In this document: positions 55,775-64,000 of the stretch, in pieces
Position numbering within the stretch: the stretch's first letter is position 1
Layout: every line of letters starts with the position of its first letter
Assembly (NCBI RefSeq): GCF_021233055.1
Contig: NZ_CP089538.1
Location: 4,914,501 to 4,978,500, forward strand
DNA length: 64,000 bases
Origin: Spirosoma oryzicola
Lineage (GTDB): Bacteria > Bacteroidota > Bacteroidia > Cytophagales > Spirosomataceae
Reading direction: 5' to 3'
The notes under the pieces: model-generated
Databases searched by the model: none
The model's input: the letters and a program-made list of their open reading frames with translations, nothing else
Told to the model about the DNA's origin: nothing
Position numbers and translations under genes: made by a program

Positions 55775-56950
55775 CTATGATTCTACTACATGTCCTACAA
55801 AGCCTGCCCCATTGTCTAAGATTAGACCACCACGCCTGAAACCAAGGCCACAGGCTTCCCCCGCGAAAAACACACCAGCCTGATACGTAGACCCCTCTGA
55901 ATCCTGAGGAAAAGCAACGTACTCCTGATAGATCTTAGGGTAATCCCCGTATTCACCATCAACAGCGTGCCGTTCACTGCCATCGGCATTCAGAATCCGG
56001 ACGTTGGCACCTTCGCGGCCAAACAACACTTTCTCAACGCACGACTTCCCCGCAAGCGGTTTAGTATCTGTTTCGAGGAGGAGAGGGTGATTGGGGTAAA
56101 GCTCCCAGAGTACTTTCAGGATGCACTTTGATTGAAACAACAACGTATAAGCCGGGTTCAGGACAATCGCCAGCCGCTTGCGAACCAACTCAGTCAGAAT
56201 CGCTACCAACTCGGGTTCGTCTTCGGCGATGGCTTCCCACGGAACCAGCTTAAACCAAAAATCAAGCTTTTCAAACTGGCTGTTTTTTGGGTTCTGCCAG
56301 AAGATTCCTTCTTCAGCCGAAAAATCAACATTGTCAATAAAATCGAACTCAATCTCAAAACCCGCTTCACGAGCGGCTTCGCCGATCAGCGATACGTTGG
56401 CATCATCTTCCGGAAAATCGCGCATAGCCGATAACAGCAATGTTGGCTGCAAATCAGGATTCAGCGCCAGCAATTCCTCAAACTGACTCGTTAGCGTTTC
56501 AAAAACAGCATTGAACTGATGACTCTCATCGAGGCCATTGGCGCGTAGATGCGCATACTGTACGACGGCTGTTTCGGGCAGGCAAGTAGCGGTATCCGCG
56601 TTGAATTCGATTAGTTTAATGGGTTTTCCGTCGATGCCGCCCGCCAAGTCAAAGCGACCGTATAGATGAATGTTCCGGTCATCGTCCCAGGACAGTTTGA
56701 TCAGATCAATGAGATTAGCCGGAATACCCAGTTCTGCAAATCGGTTGTTATCGATAACGTGTTGCCCGGCTGCCACGAACATATCAAACAATTCGTTGGC
56801 CGCTTCGTAATACGCGTCGGCTTCAGCAGGACTCACCAGTACCACTTCATTTGTCAGGTAAGGCAGTGTATCCTGACCAAGCATCCAATCCCAGCCCAGA
56901 TTCCGAAGTTGTACAGCAGGCGAAGTGGTAAGTGGCTTAAGTGAAATCAT
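55775..56950 (-). CDS. Glutathionylspermidine synthase family protein (ATP-grasp)
   Basis: 391 aa from ATG 56950 (MISLKPLTTSPAVQLRNLGW). A longer frame reaches 57076 but would overlap the divergent nucleoside hydrolase gene, and its extra 42 residues have no family character. Motifs of the pre-ATP-grasp/ATP-grasp synthetase fold: LYGRFDLAGG, IKLIEFNADTATCLPETA, NPAYTLLFQSKCILKVLWEL, HPLLLETDTKPLAGKSCVEKVLFGREGANV and GVFFAGEACGLGFRRGG. The full GspS amidase domain is absent, as in YgiC/YjfC proteins. These enzymes join peptides or amines with ATP; the true substrate is unknown. Confidence 0.88.
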   Translation of the reverse strand: MISLKPLTTSPAVQLRNLGWDWMLGQDTLPYLTNEVVLVSPAEADAYYEAANELFDMFVAAGQHVIDNNRFAELGIPANLIDLIKLSWDDDRNIHLYGRFDLAGGIDGKPIKLIEFNADTATCLPETAVVQYAHLRANGLDESHQFNAVFETLTSQFEELLALNPDLQPTLLLSAMRDFPEDDANVSLIGEAAREAGFEIEFDFIDNVDFSAEEGIFWQNPKNSQFEKLDFWFKLVPWEAIAEDEPELVAILTELVRKRLAIVLNPAYTLLFQSKCILKVLWELYPNHPLLLETDTKPLAGKSCVEKVLFGREGANVRILNADGSERHAVDGEYGDYPKIYQEYVAFPQDSEGSTYQAGVFFAGEACGLGFRRGGLILDNGAGFVGHVVES

Positions 56951-57007
56951 AAAGAATAAAGTAAGTTGGCCTAAAAGAATGCTTTCTACGTGCAAAAGAA
57001 CGACTCT

Positions 57008-58009
57008 ATGACCCGCCTGCACGTTATTTTTGTTGGACTGCTGTTTACGCTGACGACCGGTAAAATGCAAGCGCAATCCGCCGTAAAATCAACACCCGTA
57101 CCGGTCATCTTCGACACGGATATGGGTCCTGACTACGACGATGTAGGCGCCATTGCGATTCTACACGCTCTTGCCGATAGCGGTCAGGCGCGAATTTTAG
57201 CAACCATCGCCAGTACCAACTATTCAACTGTCACATCTGTTCTGAGCGTGCTCAATACGTACTTTGGCCGACCTACCATTCCCATTGGCGTTCCCAAAGG
57301 CGAAGCGGTTAGCGACAAGGATTCACAAAACTGGTCAGATACACTGGTAGCCCGTTATCCGCATACCGTTCGCTCCAACAAAGAGGTGATGGATGCCGTT
57401 GCGCTCTACCGCCAGATTTTGGCCGAACAACCCGATCAGAGTGTAACGATTATCACGGTTGGTTTTCTAACCAATCTGGCAAATCTGCTTAACTCAAAAC
57501 CCGATCAGTATTCTAAACTTTCGGGAAAAGAACTGGTATCAAAGAAGGTTAAAAAGGTCGTCAGTATGGCGGGTAAGTTTCCCAATGGGCGCGAATACAA
57601 TGTGTACAGGGACGCCCCATCGTCAAAGATCGTGTTTAAAAACTGGCCAACGCCGATGCTGTTAAGCGGCTTCGAAATTGGCGAACAAATTCATAGCGGC
57701 TTACCCTTAACGCAAAATAGCCAGATCAGAAACAGTCCGGTAAAAGATGTATTCACGATCAGTCTGCCCAAAGCCAAAGAAGATCACGCAGGTCGCATGA
57801 GCTGGGATCAGACGGCTGTGCTAGTTGGCATCAAAGGCTACGCGCCTTATTACACGGTCGAGTCGGGACGGCTAACGATGAACGCGGATGGCTCCAACGG
57901 CTGGGACAAAACCGGCAAAGGTCATCAATACCTGGTGGTGAAAATGCCAGTGGCTCAGGTGGAAAAACTTATTAACGAGTTGATGCAGCACCAGCCTTCC
58001 AGGCAATAA
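57008..58009 (+). CDS. Exported nucleoside hydrolase (inosine-uridine preferring type)
   Basis: 333 aa from ATG 57008; a GTG at 56990 would add six residues. Signal peptide LHVIFVGLLFTLTTGKMQAQ. The calcium-binding motif of nucleoside hydrolases, FDTDMGPDYDDVGAI, follows directly. Other family blocks are TIITVGFLTNLANLL, VVSMAGKFPNGREYNVYRDAP and WDQTAVLV with the conserved Asp. The family splits the N-glycosidic bond of nucleosides to base and ribose. Export suggests scavenging of extracellular nucleosides. Divergent from the ATP-grasp gene. Confidence 0.92.
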   Translation: MTRLHVIFVGLLFTLTTGKMQAQSAVKSTPVPVIFDTDMGPDYDDVGAIAILHALADSGQARILATIASTNYSTVTSVLSVLNTYFGRPTIPIGVPKGEAVSDKDSQNWSDTLVARYPHTVRSNKEVMDAVALYRQILAEQPDQSVTIITVGFLTNLANLLNSKPDQYSKLSGKELVSKKVKKVVSMAGKFPNGREYNVYRDAPSSKIVFKNWPTPMLLSGFEIGEQIHSGLPLTQNSQIRNSPVKDVFTISLPKAKEDHAGRMSWDQTAVLVGIKGYAPYYTVESGRLTMNADGSNGWDKTGKGHQYLVVKMPVAQVEKLINELMQHQPSRQ

Positions 58010-58049
58010 ACGAGAACGAGTCCGTCCGGTTCAACGTTATAAAAACGCT

Positions 58050-58460
58050 ATGACCTCTCGCTCTTCTCAACCGCTTCTGTTGTTCGACGGTGTTTGCAAC
58101 CTCTGCAATGCCGCCGTCACGTTCGTACTGGATCGTGACTCAACAAACCGCTTTCAATTTGCGTCACTACAATCGCAGACGGGTCAGGAAATCCTCCGTC
58201 AGCTTGGCCGCCCGACGGATCAGTTTTCTTCATTTGTCCTGTGGGAAAATGGGCGTTTTTACGAGCAATCGACGGCAGCTTTGCGAGTGGCCCGCCATCT
58301 GTCGGGTGGCTGGCCATTACTGTACGGCTTTATCATTGTACCGAAAGGTATACGCGACGCTGTTTATAACTTCGTTGCCCGCAACCGTTATCGTTGGTTC
58401 GGCCAGCGCGACGCCTGCATGCTGCCCACCCCCGAATTAAAAGCCCGATTTCTGACGTAA
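58050..58460 (+). CDS. DCC family thiol-disulfide oxidoreductase (DUF393)
   Basis: 136 aa. The family signature LLFDGVCNLCNAAVTFVLDRD near the N-terminus contains DG-x-C-x-x-C. It continues with FQFASLQSQTGQEIL, GGWPLLYGFIIVPKGIRDAVYNFVARNRYRWFG and ends with a further Cys (DACMLPTPE). Thioredoxin-like fold is assumed for this family; partners unknown. It starts 40 bases after the nucleoside hydrolase gene and converges on glpD. Confidence 0.92.
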   Translation: MTSRSSQPLLLFDGVCNLCNAAVTFVLDRDSTNRFQFASLQSQTGQEILRQLGRPTDQFSSFVLWENGRFYEQSTAALRVARHLSGGWPLLYGFIIVPKGIRDAVYNFVARNRYRWFGQRDACMLPTPELKARFLT

Positions 58461-58479
58461 TTTTTGTCAACGAATCACT

Positions 58480-60135
58480 TTATACGCGGGTAGCGGCTTT
58501 GCGTTCAGCCGCCAAACCCGCCTGCGCGACAAACGAACGCAGTAAAGTCTGATACGCCCGAATTTGCTCACGACAGTATTCATCGTCCCACCCTAACTCG
58601 TCTGCCATTAACTGGGCAACCTGGGGAGTAATCTGCGCGGTTAGGATCCAGTCCGACAGTTCGAGCCGCCAACGACGGGCCAACACATCGCGGAGGGTTA
58701 CGGCCATTTCCTGCCGGATTTGGTAAACAACCTCAGCGCTGATAAATGGCCGGTGTTCGGTCAGTTTTTCCCGCAAAACAGGCCGTTCAACGGTCAAACG
58801 AGCAACCTGCTCGGCACGGTCACCGTACGTTTGCATCAAGTGCTGGCAAACGTCAGTCGGCAGACCGAAGCGCTGCTGCAAAAGCTGCCAATCCTCGAAA
58901 CGATATGTTGCGCCACCCACCAGATAATGCCTTTCCGTCGTGCTTTTAGCCGAACTTCCCAAGCGCTCCGCTACCCGGTCTATCGCATCCTGCGCCATGA
59001 CCCGATAGGTTGTCCATTTGCCACCAAGCAGACTCAGCAAACCGGATTCTGAATCGTGCTCCACTTCATGGTCACGTAAGAGCGTTTTGGTATCGGTTCG
59101 ACTACTGAGTATAAGCGGTCGAATACCGCCGAAACCGGCTTGTACCTGATTTTTATCCGGCGTTTTAGCCAGATACGGCCGTAACGTATCAAGCAAATAA
59201 TCGATCTCAGCGGGCTCTAGTACGGGTTCCTGGTTCAGATCGGTATAATCGTCGTCGGTTGTACCTACGAAAACTTTATCACCGAACGGAATGGCAAAGA
59301 CAACCCGACCATCCGCCGTTTTGGGAATCAGCATCGCACAGTCGCTCCGCAAAATCTCGCGGGGCAACACCATATGCACCCCTTTGCTGGGACGTATGCG
59401 CCGGTCGAGGGTGGGGTTCGCCAGTAGCCGGATTTCGTCCGCGTAGGGTCCGGTACAGTTTAGAAATACCTTCGCCCGGATTGAGGACGTTTCGCCTGTC
59501 AGCTGATCCTGCACATGAGCGGTAGTGATCTGACCGTTCTCCTGCTCGAAACCCGTTACGGCTAAATAGTTGACAACGGCTGCACCCGCTTCGTCAGCGG
59601 AATGAGCCAGCGCCAGTGCATAACGAGCATCGTTGAACTGACCATCGTAGTACAGTACCGCGCTGTGCATCTGGTTGGTCAGCGTCGGCATTTTGGTCAG
59701 CGCATCCGCTTTATTCAGCCACCGTCCTTTGGGAAAGCTGTCATGACCGGCAAAAAAAGCGTAAAGATTGAGGCCAATGGACATGTACATGCCTTCGAAC
59801 CAGCTAAACACCGGCGTCAGCAAGGCCAACGGATGGGCCAGATGGGGCGCGTTACGAATCACCGTTCGGCGTTCAGCCAAGCCGTGTCGTACCTGTTTGA
59901 GCTGAGCCAGATCGAGCTTTTTGATGGCTTGCTCCAGATAGCGGACCCCGCCGTGGATAAGCTTCGTTGAGCGCGACGATGTCTCCCCGGAAATATCACC
60001 TCGATCAATCAAAGCGACCCGATAACCGCGCAGGGCAGCGTCAAGAGCGGCTCCGGCTCCACTGGCTCCGGCTCCAATTATACAAACATCAAATAACTCT
60101 TGCTGCAACCGCTTTCGATTATCGTTCCGATTCAT
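58480..60135 (-). CDS. glpD: FAD-dependent glycerol-3-phosphate dehydrogenase
   Basis: 551 aa. FAD-binding motif DVCIIGAGASGAGAALDAALRG at residues 16-37, then the GlpD signatures RGDISGETSSRSTKLIHGGVRYLEQA, GPYADEIRLL, PSKGVHMVLP, FVGTTDDDY, AGFGGIRPL and SLLGGKWTTYRVMAQDAID. It oxidises sn-glycerol-3-phosphate to dihydroxyacetone phosphate and passes electrons to the quinone pool at the inner membrane. It is last in a minus-strand run after MFS transporter genes with a 155-base gap; a glycerol or glycerophosphate link to these transporters is possible but unproven. Confidence 0.96.
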   Translation of the reverse strand: MNRNDNRKRLQQELFDVCIIGAGASGAGAALDAALRGYRVALIDRGDISGETSSRSTKLIHGGVRYLEQAIKKLDLAQLKQVRHGLAERRTVIRNAPHLAHPLALLTPVFSWFEGMYMSIGLNLYAFFAGHDSFPKGRWLNKADALTKMPTLTNQMHSAVLYYDGQFNDARYALALAHSADEAGAAVVNYLAVTGFEQENGQITTAHVQDQLTGETSSIRAKVFLNCTGPYADEIRLLANPTLDRRIRPSKGVHMVLPREILRSDCAMLIPKTADGRVVFAIPFGDKVFVGTTDDDYTDLNQEPVLEPAEIDYLLDTLRPYLAKTPDKNQVQAGFGGIRPLILSSRTDTKTLLRDHEVEHDSESGLLSLLGGKWTTYRVMAQDAIDRVAERLGSSAKSTTERHYLVGGATYRFEDWQLLQQRFGLPTDVCQHLMQTYGDRAEQVARLTVERPVLREKLTEHRPFISAEVVYQIRQEMAVTLRDVLARRWRLELSDWILTAQITPQVAQLMADELGWDDEYCREQIRAYQTLLRSFVAQAGLAAERKAATRV

Positions 60136-60290
60136 AAACCAAAGATAGACAGATTTATTACGCTTACTGGTTAACAGACTGTTAAGTTACCAACGGGTAC
60201 TGACAAGCCTTATTTATCGCAAAAGCGCAAAGACTACTACGTAAACAAATTCTCTGCAAGCTTCGTGCCTTCGATTTGCCCAAAACAGCG

Positions 60291-61535
60291 TCAAGCTTCG
60301 GTGTAATCGAGATCTTTACCAAACGTTTCCTCCATCGTCGTCAGCGCCCAGTAGGCAAGCCCGAAACAAACAACGGCGACAACCGCACTCGCTCCAATTA
60401 CGCCCAGTTGAGGTTTCATAGCCTGAAAAGCAGGAATACTTAGTAGAGTGGTAGCCCGAACATTGTTAGCGACGGAGGTCGTCGCTGTGGCGCGCAGATT
60501 CGTACCAAAACTTTCGGCCGTAATGGTAAGAAACATGGCGATGTAGCCGATGCTAAAGCCCAGGCAGGCACAGACTGCATAAAACGTACCCGCCGAGGAG
60601 ATACCGCCGAACAAATAGACAAGCACGAAAACCGCAGTTAGCCCCATCATTAACCCAATGGCTTTCTTCCGCGAACGAAGCTGTTGGCTCAACACTCCGC
60701 TGGCTAAATCGCCAACAACGGTACCGATGTACGTGAACATGACACACCGCCCCGGCTGAATGGCTTCTGCAATCCCCAGCGCTTTACCGAATTCGTTGCC
60801 GAACGTGGCCAAAATACCAATGACAAGGTAGGTTGGCAGTGCGATGCCCATACACCGCAAATAGCGCAGAACACGATTTCGCTCCTGAAATAACGCCCAG
60901 AAGTTACCCCGCGAAACAGTAGTTCCCTGAACTTTCATGAACATCCCCGACTCCAGGACGCTCACGCGCAGAGCCAGCAGCCCCAACCCTAGCCCTCCAC
61001 CAACAAAATACGTCGTGCGCCAGTCGAACAGCGTGACGGTGAAATAAGCGACTACGGCGCCGAACAACCCGACACTCGCGACCATCGACGAACCATAGCC
61101 GCGTAGTTCTTTGGGAAGAATTTCACTTACCAGGGTAATCCCCGCCCCTAGTTCACCCGCTAAGCCCAGCCCCGCGATGAACCGGAGCCACGCGTAAAGC
61201 TCAGGATTTTGCACTACGCCACAAGCCAGATTGGCTAGTGAATAGGTAATAATCGATCCAAACAGCACCGATAACCGGCCCCGCTTATCGCCCAGCACAC
61301 CCCATAAGATACCGCCAAGCAACAGACCAGCCTGTTGGTAATTCAGAATTTTGCCGCCAATCAGCGAGATATCCGCTTCCGAAAGGCCAAGGTCTTTCAG
61401 ACTCGGCACCCGAACAATGTTGAACAGCAGTAAATCATAGACATCCACGAAATAGCCTAGCGAGGCAACGATAACGGGTAAGCTAAATAAGGGACGGAGC
61501 GAAACAGAAGAGGAGGAAACAGGAGTCGATTGCAT
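60291..61535 (-). CDS. MFS transporter, copy 1 of three paralogues
   Basis: 414 aa from ATG 61535 (MQSTPVSSSSVSLRPLFSLP); a longer frame to 61610 adds 25 residues without counterpart in the neighbouring copy. Twelve membrane segments; the MFS loop motif GVLGDKRGRLSVLFGS between segments 2 and 3, and SEILPKELRGYGSS after segment 4. FVDVYDLLLFNIVRVPSL in segment 1 and the C-terminal ETFGKDLDYTEA are shared with the other two copies. Organic anion or sugar:H+ symport is the likely activity of this branch; substrate unknown. Confidence 0.9.
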   Translation of the reverse strand: MQSTPVSSSSVSLRPLFSLPVIVASLGYFVDVYDLLLFNIVRVPSLKDLGLSEADISLIGGKILNYQQAGLLLGGILWGVLGDKRGRLSVLFGSIITYSLANLACGVVQNPELYAWLRFIAGLGLAGELGAGITLVSEILPKELRGYGSSMVASVGLFGAVVAYFTVTLFDWRTTYFVGGGLGLGLLALRVSVLESGMFMKVQGTTVSRGNFWALFQERNRVLRYLRCMGIALPTYLVIGILATFGNEFGKALGIAEAIQPGRCVMFTYIGTVVGDLASGVLSQQLRSRKKAIGLMMGLTAVFVLVYLFGGISSAGTFYAVCACLGFSIGYIAMFLTITAESFGTNLRATATTSVANNVRATTLLSIPAFQAMKPQLGVIGASAVVAVVCFGLAYWALTTMEETFGKDLDYTEA

Positions 61536-61586
61536 GCCAGTTGAAAATAGCCACCAGCAAGTTAGGAAGTAATTAGTTTCCAACGA

Positions 61587-61617
61587 AAAAGGCATAGCGC
61601 AATGCACCATGCCTTTT
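61587..61617 (-). terminator. Rho-independent terminator of the 137-aa gene
   Basis: 9-bp stem AAAAGGCAT/ATGCCTTTT with a 13-base loop, 28 bases past the stop at 61645. On the minus strand a TTTTT run follows. It separates the 137-aa gene from the first MFS gene. Confidence 0.78.
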
Positions 61618-61644
61618 CTATTCCTAACTTTTATAAGCCCCTAC

Positions 61645-62058
61645 TTAGTTCATCGAGACCAGCCGCGTTGACAGCTGTTGTTCGATTGATGGTGTGGACA
61701 AATTGAATATGCGCTCTTCAACCTGATTGCCATCCGAGATCCGGAATGTGTATTTACCATCGCCAACTTGGCTTAGATCGAACTGCTGACGATAGCAGTT
61801 TTTCTTACCGACTTTTGCGGGCAAGTATTCGCGGTAGAGCACCTGCCCTTTTTCGTTGACCAGTTCGACATTGATTTTATTAGCGGCCTTATATTTCTCC
61901 AGACAAAGCCACACTTTCGATTCGGCATTAGCGGGAAAAATAGCGAGCGCAAATCCTTTTTGTTCGGGTTGATCTCCTGGATTTCGGCCGAACGATGGCG
62001 CAGAAACGCTTAAAACAAAGGCGAATACACTGGCAATGAGGTTGAATGAGATTTTCAT
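61645..62058 (-). CDS. Small exported beta-sandwich protein
   Basis: 137 aa with a signal peptide (LIASVFAFVLSVSAPSFG). The mature part (VWLCLEKYKAANKINVELVNEKGQVLYRE, YRQQFDLSQVGDGKYTFRISDG, EERIFNLS) has the strand order of small Bacteroidota extracellular proteins related to T9SS C-terminal domains and DUF3244, but it stands alone rather than at the end of a larger protein. Role unknown. It lies between two MFS transporter genes. Confidence 0.78.
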   Translation of the reverse strand: MKISFNLIASVFAFVLSVSAPSFGRNPGDQPEQKGFALAIFPANAESKVWLCLEKYKAANKINVELVNEKGQVLYREYLPAKVGKKNCYRQQFDLSQVGDGKYTFRISDGNQVEERIFNLSTPSIEQQLSTRLVSMN

Positions 62059-62249
62059 TGTGTTGAACGATTACGTTTAGAACCTTTAGCTGTCAACACA
62101 ATGATGCAGTTCCGAACCGCTACCGCTCCGCTTCGTGAGCAACGGCTTATCCGAATGATAAACGGTCAGCAAGCCGTTTTAGAAGCCCTAACCAGGTATT
62201 TAAAGCACGAAGTGGGGAGATTTTGAAAACGATACACAGGACGAATAGA

Positions 62250-63497
62250 CTATTCTACAAAATCCAGGTCTTTACCAAACGTTTCTTCCATCTGGCTTAG
62301 TGACCAGAAAGTCAGGCCGTACACAACGATCCCTACCAGAGCAGCGGCTGCCACCGCCCCAAAGGAAGGTTTTAGGGACTGAAAAATTAGCGTCATCGGG
62401 ATAAGCGTTCCACGCACGACACTGGGTACCGAAGTCGTAGCCGTATTGCGGATGTTAGTGCCGTACAGCTCGGCTACCATCGTCAGAAACATAGCAATAT
62501 ACCCCGTGAAAAAACCTGCCAGCAAACAGATGGTGTATATACCTCCGGCGGTCTTGATACCACCAAACAAATAAATACCGCTTAGCAGCGCACTGAAGAT
62601 AATCAGCCCTGTAATGGCTTTCAGTCTGGATCGTAACCACTGGCTGACTGGCCCGCATATCAAATCACCCGCAGCGAAGCCAACGTAAATAAGCATCACG
62701 CAGCGGCCAGGCTTCACCCCCTCGGCAATATCCAGTGCTTGCCCGAGTTCGTTGGCAAACGTGGCCAGAATACCCACCACAAACCAGGTCGGCATCCCCA
62801 CAGCTACGCAGCGTAAATATTTAATTGTCTGTCGCCAACTACTGAAGAAATAAAGAAAATTACCCCGGCTAACGTTCTTATGCTCAACGTTCAGCCGGCT
62901 GAACAAACCCGACTCGAATACACTGACCCGCATCAGCAGCAAAACGAGTCCCATGCCGCCACCAACCCAGAACGCGGATCGCCAGTTAAAATACTCGACG
63001 GTCAAGTAAGCCGCTCCGGCACCTAAATAGCCGATGCCGGCCACCAGTGATGACCCGTAACTCCTAATTTCTTTGGGCAGAATCTCCGCTACCAGCACCA
63101 TAGCCGCGCCGATCTCCCCCGACAAACCAATACCAGCCACGAACCGCAGCAACGCGTAGGTATTTACGTCGTTCACAAAGCCACAGGCAATGTTGGTTAG
63201 CGAATAGGTAAGTATGCTACCGAACAGTACCGACATCCGCCCCCGTTTATCGCCCAGCACGCCCCACAGAAAACCACCAATCACCAGCCCCGCTTGCTGA
63301 CAATTCAGGATAAACGTTCCCGCTTTCGACACATCGGCCTCTGACAAGCCGAGCGATTGCAAACTGGGTACGCGAACGATACTGAATATAACCATATCGT
63401 ACACATCGACGAAGAAGCCAAGTGCCGACACAATCACGGGCAAGGCAAACAACGGACGCAATGATACGCGGGAAGGCGTGGTCGAGAGGGTTTGCAT
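62250..63497 (-). CDS. MFS transporter, copy 2 of three paralogues
   Basis: 415 aa, twelve membrane segments. It matches copy 1 over its length: SVRVSLRPLFALP-type start, FFVDVYDMVIFSIVRVPSL, GVLGDKRGRMSVLFGS, AEILPKEIRSYGSS, NWRSAFWVGGG, WFVVGILATFANE, GYIAMFLTMVAELYGTN and the C-terminal QMEETFGKDLDFVE. The copies differ enough to be old duplicates, so they may differ in substrate. The upstream gap to copy 3 contains a REP-like element. Confidence 0.92.
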   Translation of the reverse strand: MQTLSTTPSRVSLRPLFALPVIVSALGFFVDVYDMVIFSIVRVPSLQSLGLSEADVSKAGTFILNCQQAGLVIGGFLWGVLGDKRGRMSVLFGSILTYSLTNIACGFVNDVNTYALLRFVAGIGLSGEIGAAMVLVAEILPKEIRSYGSSLVAGIGYLGAGAAYLTVEYFNWRSAFWVGGGMGLVLLLMRVSVFESGLFSRLNVEHKNVSRGNFLYFFSSWRQTIKYLRCVAVGMPTWFVVGILATFANELGQALDIAEGVKPGRCVMLIYVGFAAGDLICGPVSQWLRSRLKAITGLIIFSALLSGIYLFGGIKTAGGIYTICLLAGFFTGYIAMFLTMVAELYGTNIRNTATTSVPSVVRGTLIPMTLIFQSLKPSFGAVAAAALVGIVVYGLTFWSLSQMEETFGKDLDFVE

Positions 63498-63620
63498 AAG
63501 TTCGTGGCAGAGCGGAAGCTATAGAAATAGACTGACTACGCGGCTTTCAATTTAATGATGGTGGCGAATGCTTAATCCCGTATGACCGATACTATGGCAA
63601 CGCTTGCCGGTTTTATGGTT

Positions 63621-63652
63621 GTTTTTGTGGTGTCAGATTTAAGGACCTGACA
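63621..63652. repeat. REP-like palindrome, degenerate copy
   Basis: GTTTTTGTGGTGTCAG followed by a loop and CTGACA: short stem TGTCAG (63631-63636)/CTGACA (63647-63652). The first 14 bases equal those at 1371-1384, before copy 1. It lies between MFS genes 2 and 3. Confidence 0.6.
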
Positions 63653-63741
63653 TCGCAAAACAGCCGACAGCACTCCAATTTCCATTCAGCGAATGACAAC
63701 CCACAGTTGATTAGCAAGCCTTCATAATCACCGTGCACAAA

Positions 63742-64000
63742 TTATTCTTCCAGATAATCCAGATCTTTACCGTGGGTTTCGGGTATGGTCAGGATGGCAT
63801 AAAATCCGATGATAAAGCTAATTAACCCTACAACCGCTCCGGCGTTGATTACATCAAGCGATGGTTTGAGCGCCTGATACGTCAGCGTCATCGGAATAAC
63901 CAGACCACGCACCATATTCGGCACGGTCGTAGCCGCCGTAGCGCGCAGATTAGTGCCAAACTGTTCAGCTCCGATGGTCACAAACATGGCCCAGTAGCCA
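63742..64000 (-). CDS. MFS transporter, copy 3 of three paralogues (partial, C-terminal end)
   Basis: The frame enters from the right edge and ends at a stop at 63742; 85 codons are visible. GYWAMFVTIGAEQFGTNLRATAATTV corresponds to the block before the last membrane segments in copies 1 and 2, followed by the last helices (VINAGAVVGLISFIIGFYAI) and ETHGKDLDYLEE. The start and most of the protein lie outside the window. Confidence 0.88.
   Translation of the reverse strand, partial: GYWAMFVTIGAEQFGTNLRATAATTVPNMVRGLVIPMTLTYQALKPSLDVINAGAVVGLISFIIGFYAILTIPETHGKDLDYLEE

Noticed and set aside
56951..57076. Upstream extension of the glutathionylspermidine-synthase-like gene by 42 codons
   Set aside because: It would overlap the divergent nucleoside hydrolase start, and the residues do not resemble the family N-terminus, whereas ATG 56950 does.

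Overview
The window reads as chromosomal DNA of a Bacteroidota bacterium of the order Cytophagales, most like Spirosoma. The evidence is: Ig/PKD/SprB-type secreted proteins ending in type IX secretion (T9SS) sorting domains, a ubiE-porT gene pair, promoters of the TAnnTTTG type, few Shine-Dalgarno sites, a TonB receptor with a carboxypeptidase-like N-terminal domain, and many secreted glycan-active enzymes. The genus is an inference. No phage, plasmid, insertion sequence, CRISPR or rRNA was seen. One tRNA (Val, TAC) lies at 13115-13189.

Layout. 1-1270: 5' part of a GH78 alpha-L-rhamnosidase that runs off the left edge. 1415-7867: a YpdA-type disulfide reductase, primosomal helicase PriA, and a KefF-like/KefC-like pair for gated K+ efflux. 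7915-11393: a minus-strand group (M19 dipeptidase, polytopic membrane protein, exported Gfo/Idh/MocA oxidoreductase). 11494-13230: ubiE/menG overlapping porT, then tRNA-Val with its promoter and terminator. 13436-16994: a T9SS cargo gene broken by one frameshift. 17477-18244: a DUF421 membrane protein with a C-terminal zinc ribbon.

18.6-36 kb is the accessory part. It has long AT-rich gaps, two polytopic GT-C-like membrane proteins, three secreted proteins that share an unnamed two-part domain architecture (538 aa, 478 aa and the C-terminal third of a 1739-aa protein), and a 960-aa T9SS cargo. The 1739-aa protein has five nearly identical tandem modules joined by Thr-Thr-Pro linkers of variable length. 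I regard this locus as the best candidate for an undescribed surface or exopolysaccharide system.

36.2-51.5 kb is mainly glycan use and surface proteins: a TonB-dependent receptor, GH10 xylanase lipoprotein, CE6-like acetylesterase, DoxX-like protein, SBBP-repeat T9SS cargo, PD40 protein, exported sugar isomerase/epimerase and GH36 alpha-galactosidase. 51.5-55.8 kb holds a single-domain response regulator, several small unknown genes and long AT-rich gaps. 55.8-64 kb is metabolic: glutathionylspermidine-synthase-like protein, nucleoside hydrolase, DCC thiol oxidoreductase, GlpD, and three paralogous MFS transporters, the last cut by the right edge.

A family of dispersed palindromes built on TGTCGG/CCGACA occurs at four intergenic sites and looks like a REP-type element. 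Product calls come from motif reading without database searches. Catalytic residue numbers were counted by hand.
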